Source: Agapanthus africanus
Taxonomy: Eukaryota > Streptophyta > Magnoliopsida > Asparagales > Amaryllidaceae
Direction: 5' to 3'
Assembly (NCBI GenBank): GCA_030015575.1
Contig: JASDDO010000024.1
Location: 221,732,996-221,796,995, forward strand
DNA length: 64,000 nucleotides
In this document: in pieces, positions 53,567-64,000 of the stretch
How positions within the stretch are numbered: position 1 is the stretch's first letter
Layout of the letters: each line of letters opens with the position of its first letter
The notes under the pieces: generated by a model
The model's database searches: none
Told to the model about the DNA's origin: nothing
What the model saw: the letters and a program-made list of their open reading frames with translations, nothing else
Program-made: the position numbers and the translations under genes

Positions 53567-56500
53567 TGTTCCCGCCAAAAATTTCTGCGCAGAAGAGTCC
53601 AGGGTATCAAATGGCAGCGATACGCTTAAGGAAATGCGAACCAATATCTTCCGGCCTGTATTTTGATAAGTTCCCGAAGGAGGAACTATTAAATTCTGAT
53701 GGTATTGGAAGCATCTCGAAAAACTCTTCGATTTGATATATTATGGGCCTCATAATTCATCCGGGATCAAAAGTTATGAGGCATCACGTGTCCACACGTG
53801 ATGGACCTTTAAGAACCCGCTGGAGGAGTTAAAAGATATAATAAAAACTCAGAAAAGACCCCAATGGGGGATCACGTGCTCACACGTGACCATGGGTCAC
53901 GTGCAGACACGTGATGGGCTTTTAAAGCCTCTAAAATAATGAATAGAATTTAATTCTAAAAGTCAGAAAATACCTCAACGAGGTATCACGTGCTTACACG
54001 TGACCAATGGTCACGTGTTGACACGTGATGGTTAAAACAACAACATAAACAAGCGGCTGTTAAAGGAACCAATTTGGGGGTCACGTGCTCACACGTGACC
54101 AAGGGTCACGTGCTCACACGTGACCAAGGGTCACGTGCCAGCACGTGCCAGGCTTTGAAAGCCTTACAGTTTAATAGAATTAAAATTCTAAAGTTCTCTA
54201 AAATCTTTCGAAATAGAATTAAAATTCTAAATTTCTCTAAATATTTCCAAATGGAAAAGGATTATGGGGACCGTCGGATTAAAAATCTAATGGTAATTAA
54301 AAATCACCAATTTATGGAAAGATTTGATACAAGGAAAGATTTCCCTAAAATCTCACCGAAAATAACAAACAGAATATTTTTGGATTTAAAATCCAACGGT
54401 GAATAAAATTCACTGAATGATTCAAAGGATCATATTAATTATGAAATCAAATCAAATTTTTCAATGAGAGATATGCTGAACAAATTGATTCTTTTCCTTC
54501 TCCTATAAATAGGAGCCAAGAAAAGAAGAGAAGGGACCTTTTTTTTTGGAGAGAAAAACGGAGAGAGGAGAATTTAATTCTCAAGAGGGAAGAAAAGAAA
54601 GGAGAATTTAATTCTTAACAAAAGAAAACCCTAGGTGAGAAAAGAAAGGGAATCAAAATTTCAAACAGAGAATTTAATCCTCAAAAATCCAAAAGTTTAA
54701 CTCTTATACAAAAAAGAACTTAGTTCTTCTTCTGGTTGAAGATCTGCACAGAACACATCTCCCCATAACTTGAGAATTTAATTCTCATCGGGTCGAGATC
54801 CTGCCATGCAGATCCTAAACTTAGAAGGGGAATTGAGTTTTGAGAATTTAATTCTCCTAAAACGAAACTAGGGTTTAACCCTAATCAAGAATTTAATTCT
54901 TTTACATATCTGGGAATTTAATTCCTTTGAAAAGAAATCAGGGTTTTATCCTAAATAAGAATTTAATTCTTTCACGATAGGAATTTAATTCCTCCAAAAT
55001 CATAATTAAGGTTTAACCCTACAGAGAATTCAATTCTTAAAAGATCTCTGTTCATGGAAAGAACTAGGGTTACGTGCCCCACGTGACCCCTCAAAAGATC
55101 CCCTGCAAAGAACTTTGAAGCATCACCTCACGTGCTCCCACGTGACTCCCAAAACGCAGAAAGAAAAAGCAAAGGAAATGAAAGCTTTGGGCGCTCTCAC
55201 GTGTTATCACGTGACCCCTCAGCAAATGCTTTAACAATTGGCGCACAGATCCCCGTCACGTGCCAACACGTGATGCTCTAAAATAAAAACAAAAGTGTTT
55301 AACACTTATTCGCAGATTTGAGGATAAACCAAAAGGAGATCTGGCTCCACATTTAGGGCGCCCTCACGTGTTACCACGTGACCCCTAATGAGCATTCTAA
55401 CAGACCAGAGCGGGGGCCTCCATCACGTGCTCACACGTGATGGCCGTCAGAATTAAAAGAGTTAAACACTGATCTGCAGAATAAAATAAGGGAAATCAGG
55501 GCTCTCTCACGTGTCCACACGTGACCCCTCTCTCCTTAGTGTTTAACACTAATCTGAAGACTTTGTTCCCAGTGTTTAACACTGATTTGCTTTAGTGTTT
55601 AACACTAATTTGAAATCTCTGATTACCAGTGTTTAACACTGCTTTGTTTTAGTGTTTAACACTAATTTGAAAGCCCTATTGCTAGCGTTTAACACTGGTT
55701 ATCTTTTAGTGTTTAACACTAACTTGCTAATCTTATTCCCAGTGTTCAACACTGTTGGTCTTTAATGTTTAACACTAGCTTTAGCCCAATTGGCTAAGTT
55801 TCTAGAGGCAAAGCCTCTCCTTCAATGAGCCAACAAAGGGCCAATATTTCAAACATGATTGGACTTAGCCCAAACTGGCCATAAGTCCTCAAATCATCTT
55901 GAACTGAGCACATCTGCTCTTTCAACCAACTCATTGGTTCAAGGGTACATCTCTGAACTCCTCCGATATTTGTCGTTGTAATCCTTCAACGTCTTCAGAG
56001 AGGTGAAGGGTCCCGACAACCACACATTAATATGGACTGTGGGGTCCTTAAACTCATGGACTAATGCGTCCTTAAACTAACATTTGTCCCCAAAACGGGA
56101 ACAATGGACCACTATGTCCTTAAACTGGTATTGGACCACTATGTCCTTAAACTGGCATTGGACCACTATGTCCTTAAACTGGTATTGGACCACCATGTCC
56201 CTAAACTGGAACAATAGAGCCCCCAAATGCTCTTTTGTCGGATCTAAACGATCCCGTTAAGTCGATCTTAGTCCCAAACTGGACTAACGTATCCTTAACA
56301 ACCGTTTAAGTTGATCTTAGCCTCAAATATGGCTAACGTGTCCTTAAACCTTCAAACAGACTTTAGTCCCAAATTGGACTATGAATCCCCCTAATCAACT
56401 TTGGTCCAAGGGTACATCTCTGAACTCCTCTGACACCTGTTGTTGTAATCCTTCAACGTCGTCAGAGAGGTGACGGGTCCCGACGGCCATACATGCAATG

Positions 56501-57074
56501 GACCACTATGTCCCTAAACTGGAACAATAGAACCCAAACGTTCTTTTGTCGGATCTAAACGATCCCGTTAAGTTGATCTTAGTCTCAAACTAGACTAACG
56601 TATCCTTAACAAACGTTTGAGTTGATCTTGGCCTCAAATATGGCTAACGTATCCTCAAACCAAAACCCCAAAACCAAATCTAAGAAAACACGGATTTGGA
56701 CTAATCCACGTCCTACGGGCGACGACATAAATTAGTCTCCGTATACAATCCACGGGCAACCAAACACAAAAAAAACACCAACGACACGAAGTGACCAGCT
56801 GGAGAAGGAGAAAGTTGTTACCGCGATGCGGTAGCGTAATTAACTGCAGGGGCTTGCGCCTGCAGGGAAGAGCGTCCCCACAATCAAAACCCCCTCAAGC
56901 GAGGGGGAATCTGACGAAGTCTGCTACATCGGACGCATCCGTTTAAACCTTCGATATATGGTGCCATAAATTAACTTGGCATCTTCGGAGAGGTGTACGG
57001 ATAGCACCAATTAGCATCTGCCCCGAATCTCAGGCAAGACAGTCCATGTCTGGGTCGCCGTTCGGAGGGGAACA
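53567..57074 (+). repeat. Element C 3' LTR (3508 bp)
   Basis: TGTTCCC...GGGGAACA. Same order as the 5' LTR. Differs by substitutions and by repeat-unit changes: a G-box hexad instead of a tetrad (from about 54083), one extra GGAC-N6-GTCC unit near 56130, and GAACTCCTCC absent from the 5' LTR near 55955. The end hairpin CCCCCTC/GAGGGGG with loop AAGC is near 56890. TATA box at 54504. Confidence 0.9.
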
Positions 57075-57079
57075 AGCAC

Positions 57080-59635
57080 GTTGCCCCCGGTGCATCCATC
57101 TTCTTAGGAGTGTGCGGCTGTGGTGGATTTACTTTCCACTTCTCAGACAGCGGAAACTTGCCTTGTAGTTACTGATCCTCGATCTATCCCTTAAAGACGA
57201 AGCAATCTTCGATTGGATGGCTCACCGTTTTGGATTCGGCAAATTGATAAGCCTGTTGCGCATCGCCAGCTCGAATAGTCTCCTCGTTTTGTCTCGTGGG
57301 AAAGAGTAAGGACACTTCATTTTCTCATTATAATAGCGCCGTCTCTCTTCCAGTTGATCTGTTAGCTTCGGAGCACTGGGCTGCTGTTGGGTGTTCGCAA
57401 CGAAGGTTGCCTTCCCTTTACCCTTTTCGTTCCACGGTTCCGGTTTCGGAGGAGACGGTCTGTGACCCATTTGATCCATCTGGGCTAGCTTGTCAATTAA
57501 AGCCTGAAACGTGGTCGGTTTGAAGAATATCATGAACTGCGAAATAGTTGCATGAGGGTCTAGAGTGTCCATGAACATGCCCACTGCTGGTGCTTCTTCG
57601 ATGCGCTGTTCGCATTTCGACCACAGATTTCGCCATCGGATTGCGTATTGAACCCAAGTTTCGCTCGGCTTCACCCTTGCATTGATCAACGCCATTATTG
57701 GGGTGCGTTCGCTGGCACCCGCGAATCGCTGGGTGAATAAAAACTCTTTTTTTGTGAAAGTTTTGATGGAGTCGTTTGGAAGCTCGGAGTACCACTCAAA
57801 CGTTGTTTTCGATAAGCTGCCGATGAATTGGCGGAGCAAAAGCTTATCATCACCACCGGTATTACCACATAGAGCCCTAAACTGGGCTACATGTTGGTGC
57901 GGATTGCCTGTCTCTTTGTATACATGGAATTTGGGGATCGTGTAGCCTGGCGGGTACTTTATCTGATCATACCAGCCTGGATACGGTCGCCCAGTTTTGA
58001 CAGCTTGGCTGGACGCTTCATTTTCCTGGTGAACTCTTATTTGCTGGGCAATATAGTCATCCAGGATGGCCTTGGAGATAGTTTCCTCTTTGGCTGTTGA
58101 AAGAGCCGGAGGAGCATTCGACGTTTCCCCTTTGTCGTCTTCAATAATGATCGGAGGGTCTTCGGATGGAGGATCCGGCTGTAACATTATCCCGACCATG
58201 TCTTGGAAGAGAAGTGTCATTCGCTTTATGTTGGCCCCTTGCTCTGTGGCTTCTTTGTCCTTCTTTTCGAGGACTCTGCGAAGGAAGTCAGCATCGGTTT
58301 CTTGTTCATGACGCTGCTCCGATGACGCCTCCGGGTTTTCTTTTAGTCCGGTGAGTGCGGCCATCGCAGTCAGCATCTCCTGAAGCTTCTGCCGCTGTTG
58401 TTCCTGAGCTCTTGTGATGGATCGAGTGAGTGGTCGATGGCCCTAAGAAGCACGGCTATCCTCTTTCCCAGATGCCATGTAAATAGTATGGGCCACCATG
58501 CCCCCAGACTTAGGGCGTTTGGGCTCAGTGCCTTTGACATTTGTCACAGGCATGGGGATTTTCTCCGGCCTCCCTCTCTTCTGAGTGATCGACGTTGAGG
58601 GGGCCGTTGCAGCTGGCACCCAGGTGACCGTCGTCTTTTGTGACTTAACAGGACGGTTTTCTTCCTGTCGGACCTTCAGCTTCTTCTGCTGGCGGGAAAA
58701 ATTTGGATCAATCACCGAGTCTTGGACTTGACGCCAGACCTTGTAGATTTTAGAGGATAGCCGTTGAGGGGGCTGTTCCAGCTTTATTTTTGTGATAGTC
58801 TCCACTGGCGGCGGAGACCTTTTCAGCGCGGCGGTAGAAGAATTCCTGCGCACCTTATTCAGCAGCTCAAAGCTGTTTCCAGTTGGAACAGCAGCATTAA
58901 CTTCCACTATTGGAGCTGGTGGAGTTAGCCCAGAGGGGGAATTGCCTTCGGCCTTTCTTACTCGGCGCCAGTGCAACGTCGAGCGTATTGAGCTGTTGGG
59001 GCTGGTTCGGCGATGGGGACGGCTTTGTTTTGCCACCTGTCCAAATGAGGTGCCGCTGGTGCCAGCCTTTTGAAGACTGGCCTCTTTTGAGTAGCGGTAT
59101 TCAATCTGTCAAAGACAGACCTTCGAGCAGGAACAGGAGCCGGAATAGTCAGTCTTGTAAAGACCGGCTCTTCGGCAGGAGAAGCCGCCATGACGACTTC
59201 AGGAGCAGAGATGGCTATCTTCTTCGGGATAACCTTTTCTGGGATTGCAGGCTTCATCACGGGCCTACAGGAATTTTGGCTCAGTCTGGCGAAGACCGAG
59301 GAGCTGGAGCTGGACGACCCGTTGAGAGGGGCCGCAGTAGTTGTAAGCCGATCAAAGACCGACTTCTTGGGGGCTTCCGATGCTGGCACAGGGGTGCTGA
59401 AACTCATTGGTGGGAGCATGGTCCCAAAGAATAGTCCGGTAGTGGCCTGAGTCACCCGGTCTACCGGCATCGTGAATAGCGAAGCCGCTTGAGGCTCGTA
59501 AGCTACACCTCCAGATGAGGCAGAGCGTGGGTTGCTGTTGCAGTTGGAACACTTTGCACAAGTGGATGCCATCGATCCTTCGCTTTCTGCGCCAAGCAAA
59601 ACGCCAAATCTTAGTATCTCGAAACCCAAGGGCAA
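57080..59635 (-). pseudogene. Tat B gag: N-terminal repeats, capsid, damaged first zinc module
   Basis: Start ATG at 59635 (inner Met-Ala-Ser at about 59572). The N-terminal 225 codons have five VFxRL motifs. A 1-bp deletion near 58970 (A has AGTGGCAACG, B AGTGCAACG) shifts the frame; the 58443 stop follows. From 58376 a 384-codon run holds the capsid (TTFEWYSELPNDSIKTF, LFTQRFAGAS, YAIRWRNLWSKCEQRI). About 50 bp are missing at 57230 relative to A, removing the first Cys and His of the zinc module. Cut at 57080 by element C. Confidence 0.85.
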
Positions 59636-59700
59636 CCATTAACAAACCGCGATTCATTCGCGAACACGATACACGAAGTGTGTAGTGGAAAGATGAAAAG

Positions 59701-59718
59701 GTCCCACCGGACATGCCA
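59701..59718 (-). other. Primer-binding site of Tat B
   Basis: Minus strand TGGCATGTCCGGTGGGAC, with two C-to-T type changes relative to A and C, five nt from the LTR. The changes may weaken priming. Confidence 0.8.
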
Positions 59719-59723
59719 GAATC

Positions 59724-62700
59724 TGTTCCCCTCCGAAAGACGTGCAAGACAGACGTCTTGTCTGAAATTCGGGGCAGATGGTAATTGGTGCTATCCGTCC
59801 ACCTCTCCGAAGATACCAAGTTGGTTTATGGCACCGTGCATCGAAGGTTTAAACGGATGTGGCCGATGTAGCAGACTTCGTCAGATTCCCCCTCGTTTGA
59901 GGGGTTTTTGATTGTGGGGACGCTCTTCCCTGCAGCCGCAAGCTCTTGCAGTTAATTACGCTACCGCATCGCGTTAACAACTTTCTCCTTCTCCAGATGG
60001 CCACTTCATATCGTAGGTGTTTGTATTGTTTTTGGTTTCCCGTGGATTGTATACGGAGACTAAGTTATGCTGTCGCCCGTAGGGCGTGGACTAGTCCAAA
60101 TTCGTATCTTTCTTAGATTTGGATTTCGGGGTTTGGGTTTAAGGACACATTAGCCTCATTTGAGACTAAGATCAACTTAAACGTTCGTTAGGGATATGTT
60201 AGCCTCATTTTAGACTAAGATCAACTTAACGGGACCATTTAGATCCGACAAGAGAGCAATCGGGCTCTATTGTTTTGTTTAGTGACATTACGGTCGATAA
60301 TTAGTTTAGGGACATTACGGTCCAATGTTGCGAGCGAACTGAGCGAGCCATGAGCCGCCTATCGGCAAGACATCGCGGTCGAGGTTAAGGACATCATAGT
60401 CCATAAGTTTAAGGACCCCACAGTCCGATGTTAGTTTAAAGACATTACGGCCGAGGTTAAGGACGCCATAGTCCATGAGTTTAAGGACCTCACAGTCCAA
60501 TGTTAGTTTAAAGACATTACGGTCGAGGTTAAGGACGTCATAATCCATGAGTTTAAGGACCTCACAGTCCAATGTTAGTTTTAAGACATCACGGTCGAAG
60601 TTAAGGACATCATAGTCCATGAGTGTAAGGACCCCACAGTCCGTGAAATGTATGGTTGTCGGGACCTGTCACCTCTTTGAAGGCGTTGAGGAATTACAAC
60701 GACGAATATCAAAGGAGTGAAGAGATGTACCTTTGAACCAGGGTGGATTAAGTGATCTGTAGTCCAATTTGGAACTAAGATCAATTAATTATATTATGAG
60801 TACATTGGCTCAGTTGAGTCTGAATTGAGGACTTATGGCCTACTTGGGCTAAGTCCAATTAAGTTTGACATGTTGGCCCTTTGTTGGACCATTAGACATT
60901 TGTCTGAGTTCGAGCCCATATTATTTAGCAATGCTAAACGAGAGTTTGAGGGCTTTGGCAACATTTTTATCTTTGATTTCCTCAATTTTGAGATTCATTT
61001 GGAGGAGGGACTTTTGCCTCTGGAAAATTAGCCAATTTGGCTAAAAGCAGTGTTAAACACTAAAGAAAAACAGTGTTAAACACTGGAAACAAGATTATCA
61101 AATTAGTATTAAACACTAGAAATGTAATACTCAAATTAGTGTTAAACACTAGAAACGAAATTGTCAGATTAGGGTTAAACACTAGAAGAGGAAGGAGTCA
61201 CGTGGGAGCACGTGATGGCATCAAAAGGTGGGGCCAGATGCCCTTTATTTTGTTCTGCAAACAAGTGTTAAACACTTTTTAATTTTCATAGCCATCACGT
61301 GTCGGCACGTGATGTATACTCATGCCCTGATTTATTAAAACATTTATTAGGGGTTACGTAGTAACACGTGAGTGCGCCCAAGTCAGATTTTGCCTTTGCT
61401 TTTGTTCCATATATAATGAGGGTTACATGGGAGCACGTGAGGCATTGCCTCAAAGCTTTCTTCTTCTCATTTTTGGGGATCTTTTCAGGGGTCACGTGGG
61501 GACACGCAACCTTAGTTCTTTACATGCATGGAGATCTTTTAAGTCTCCTTATTTTATTTTGAGAATTAAATTCTCTGTAGGGTTAAACCCTAATCATGAT
61601 TTTGGAGGAATTAAATTCCTATTATGAAAGAATTAAATTCTCATATAGGGTTAAACCCTAATTTCTTTTAAGAAGAATCAAATTCCTATATATAAGTTCT
61701 TGATTAGAGTTAAACCCTAGTTTTGTCTATCTTGAAGGAATTAAATTCCTATAGTTTTTAAGAGAATTAAATTCTCAGATAGGGTTTTAAACCCTAGTTT
61801 CATCATGAAGGAATTAAATTCCTGTGAGTTTGGGAGAATTAAATTCTCATGTAGGGTTAAACCCTAATTTTGTTTTGGAAGAATTAAATTCTCAAAACTC
61901 AATTCCCCCTCTAAGTTTTGGATCTGCATGGCAGGATCTCAACCCGATGAGAATTAAATTCTCAACTTATGGGGAGATGTGCTCTTTGCAGATCTTCAAC
62001 CAGGGGAAGAACTAAGTTCTTTGTGCAGAAGAGTTAAACTCTTAGATTTGAGAATTAAATTCTCTGTTTGAAGTTTTGATCCCCTTTCTTTTCTCACCAA
62101 GGGTTTTCTTTGTTGAGAATTAAATTCTCCTTTCTTTTCTCTCTGAAATTTCAAGATTCCAAAACTCTATATCAAAATTCTATCCCCTTTTCGTTCTCCT
62201 CTTGGCTCCTATTTATAGGAGAAGGAGAAGAATCAATTTGTTTAGTAAATCTTTCATTGAAAGATTTTATTTGTTTTCATAATTAATATGATCCTTTAGA
62301 TCACACAGTGAATTTTATTCACCGTTGGATTTTAAATCCAAAGATATTCTGTTTGTTATTTCTGGTGAGATTTTAGGGGAAATCTTTCCTTGTCTAAATT
62401 TTTTTCTATAAATTGGTGATCTTTACTCACCCCTGGATTTTTAATCCAACGGTTCTCCCTAATCCTTTCCCATTTGGAAAGATTTTAGAGAAATTTAGAA
62501 TTTAATTCTGTTAATTTATAAAGCTTTCAAAGCCTATCACGTGTTGGCACGTGACCGCTCCTCCTTTAGAGTTTTAATTCTGTACTTTAATTGGGCTGAA
62601 GGGTCATCACGTGTCAACACGTGACCTCTGGTCACGTGTGAGCATGTGACCCCCCCTTTGGGGTCTTTCTTCAGCCACTTGTTTTACTTCCTGTTGCTTA

Positions 62701-62890
62701 AGATTTTTAGTTCTGTAAATAGATCACGTGTCAACACGTGACCTTTGGTCACGTGTGAGCACGTGACGCCCCTTTGGGGTCTTTCCCCAGCCGCTTACTT
62801 CTGCTTGTTTAAAACTTTAACTCTGTAAATAGATCATGTGTTAACACGTGATGCCTCATTAAGAAAATTCCTGATTTTTAATAAGGGAAC
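59724..62890 (-). repeat. Tat B 5' LTR (outer LTR of the array)
   Basis: 3167 bp, aligned throughout with the shared LTR without its solo-LTR insertion. One end is GGGAACA (at 59724, minus sense); the other reads GGGAACT instead of GGGAACA on the plus strand at 62885-62891, so the terminal base is mutated or lost. It carries the 72-bp repeats (60360-60650), GTGTTAAACAC units (61050-61280), AATT palindromes (61560-62130), TATA box (62210-62217) and G-box pairs (62536-62850). One G-box pair present in the shared LTR is missing near 62840. Confidence 0.9.
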
Positions 62891-64000
62891 TGCGTTTACA
62901 CCCTGCTAGAATGAGAAGGATGTCGAATTGGTCTTTAGGCCGCATTGATTGCCATCAAGACCCGGAGTTAGAATTTTGCCATTACTCCACTTTAGCTTTG
63001 TCTCCTTAAAGTTTTCGTGATGTCACTTCTGCAATCTGCTGGAGGGACGTCGAGATAATCTCTAGGCTGTAGATATTGTCATCAAGATCTAGAGCTAGAA
63101 TTTTTCCATTACTCCGCTTTATTTTGACCCTATGTTCCTTGATGACGCTGTAATCGTACTTCACTGGAGTGAGTCGGACGTCCATGAATTGCCTACAGAA
63201 GTCAAGATTTGAACCATCTGCAGGGTAGAAAATTTTTATTTTATCATCATTTTTTATATATTTTCTATTTTCCGTGATGTTCTGTCATTTCAGCTTTTCA
63301 TATCGCGAAAGTCATGATTGCCTAATCATTTCGGCTATTTATTCGTGGTGCCCAATCATTTCGGCTATATATTTTTTATTTTTCTCGCTGTTTTTTATTG
63401 CGGGTTGCCCAATCATTTCGGCTATTTTTATATTCATTTTTTTAGTCTGATACCAATTTTGGCTTCAGTATCGCTGCAACTGGAGTAGTGCCAGGAGCGA
63501 CTCATCATTTACCATTGTCTTTATTTGGACAAGGATGGCTTAGAAGACGGGGTTAGGATTCCATCAACTAAGGCTTTTCAATATTTACGAGCCATGAGGG
63601 GCTCGTAAAGTTATCTTCTCCCTATGAGTCGAGAGGATCTCATAGGTGCATTTTCTCCCTAAAAATCGCGAGGACTCCTAAGTGAATTTTGTAAGTCGTA
63701 AGGATCCTACAAAAGTATATTTCTCCTTGTAAGTCGAAAGGTCTTACAGGCGTCGTCCATCATATGAAACTTGGGTTTGTTTATATTTGTTTGTGCCCGT
63801 GGATTGTATACAAGAGTCGAGACTTGTAGGGCTATTTTAGAAGGGTATATGATGGCTAAGGAACATGTTCAGATCTGTAACCTAAGGCTTTTGAATCTAT
63901 AAGCCTTGATGGTCTCATAGAGGAGTATTTTCTTCTTACGGGTTGAAAGGATTACGTAAGCGTTTATTCTCCTTAGAAATCGTGGGGATTCTCAAGTGTC
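62891..64000 (-). mobile_element. 3' noncoding region of another Tat copy (D), partial
   Basis: Starts abruptly after the outer LTR with no polypurine tract, so the array seems to have inserted into D. It holds two units of about 126 bp (TTAGAATTTTGCCATTACTCC near 62966 and its match near 63092), related to element C's array, and CATTTCGGCTATTT units (63283-63430). A hairpin block follows with TTTACGAG/CTCGTAAA (63584-63609) and CCTATGAG/CTCATAGG (63621-63646), both perfect. GTGGATTGTATAC is at 63799, and the start of a further block lies at the window edge. No coding sequence. Confidence 0.75.

Larger units (their letters stand above)
38344..57074 (+). mobile_element. Non-autonomous Tat element C (gag only, 18.7 kb)
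   Basis: LTRs are 38344-41785 and 53567-57074, flanked by AGCAC (38339-38343 and 57075-57079); the empty site is in Tat A near 3776. Inside are a primer site, a broken gag with a solo LTR insertion, then a 5.3-kb noncoding 3' region with hairpin blocks and tandem repeats. Protease, RT, both RNase H domains, integrase and the antisense PMD gene are absent. It must have relied on proteins from related elements such as A/B. LTRs differ by a few percent in the parts compared by eye, so it is older than Athila. Confidence 0.95.
1..62890 (-). mobile_element. Tandem Tat-lineage Ty3/gypsy array: A, shared LTR, B, outer LTR
   Basis: Read on the minus strand this is LTR (62890-59724), B internal region, LTR (11460-6473), A internal region, leaving the window at position 1. 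A and B are near copies: 1-2740 matches 22769-25482 closely. The shared LTR abuts a primer-binding site on its A side and a polypurine tract on its B side, so it serves both internal regions. Without its insertions, B plus two LTRs is about 24 kb, large even for Tat/Ogre-type elements. Lineage evidence is the order gag, protease, RT, RNase H, second RNase H-like domain, integrase, then an antisense extra gene. The left end is outside the window, so the TSD of the whole array cannot be tested. Confidence 0.85.

Noticed and set aside
1..64000. tRNA or rRNA genes
   Set aside because: I looked for tRNA-like and rRNA-like stretches by eye and saw none; only tRNA-complementary primer sites were found.

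Overview
The window is plant nuclear DNA, most likely from a flowering plant with a large, repeat-rich genome. Almost all of it is LTR retrotransposon sequence of two plant Ty3/gypsy lineages, Tat (two RNase H-like domains, very long LTRs, antisense extra gene) and Athila (tRNA-Asp primer site, 1844-codon gag-pol). I see no rRNA, tRNA, CRISPR array or convincing host gene. The species cannot be named from the sequence.

The insertions can be unpicked by target-site duplications (TSDs). The base layer is a tandem Tat array on the minus strand. Internal region A (1-6472, cut by the window edge) and internal region B (11461-59723, interrupted) share one LTR (6473-11460). That LTR has A's primer-binding site on one side and B's polypurine tract on the other. 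B's outer LTR is 59724-62890. Beyond it (62891-64000) lies the 3' noncoding part of another Tat copy, D, in the same orientation. Four later insertions sit inside: a 1806-bp solo LTR (9186-10991, TSD CAACG) in the shared LTR; a complete Athila element (25483-37293, TSD CGCAG); a plus-strand, pol-less Tat element C (38344-57074, TSD AGCAC); and, within C's gag, a 2213-bp solo LTR (42579-44791, TSD GGGGG).

Coding content: the Athila gag-pol is one open frame with all catalytic motifs visible, and its two 1871-bp LTRs differ at about six sites, so it is young. The Tat gag-pro-pol copies in A and B carry stops and frameshifts. C has gag only. Between B's pol and its 3' LTR an antisense gene (12419-16608) encodes a plant mobile domain (PMD) protein. 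It has four phase-1 introns with consistent phases, a TATA box and a poly(A) signal, but exon 1 is broken.

The most unusual signal is in the noncoding DNA. Tat LTRs and 3' regions are built from ordered series of short inverted repeats: G-box (CACGTG) tetrads spaced 10-15-10 bp; palindromes such as GAGAATTTAATTCTC and AGTGTTTAACACT; GGAC-N6-GTCC units; and, in the 3' regions of B, C and D, ordered blocks of hairpins whose stems differ but whose loops stay nearly constant. C's 3' region also holds a 185-bp tandem array with a 550-bp higher-order period.
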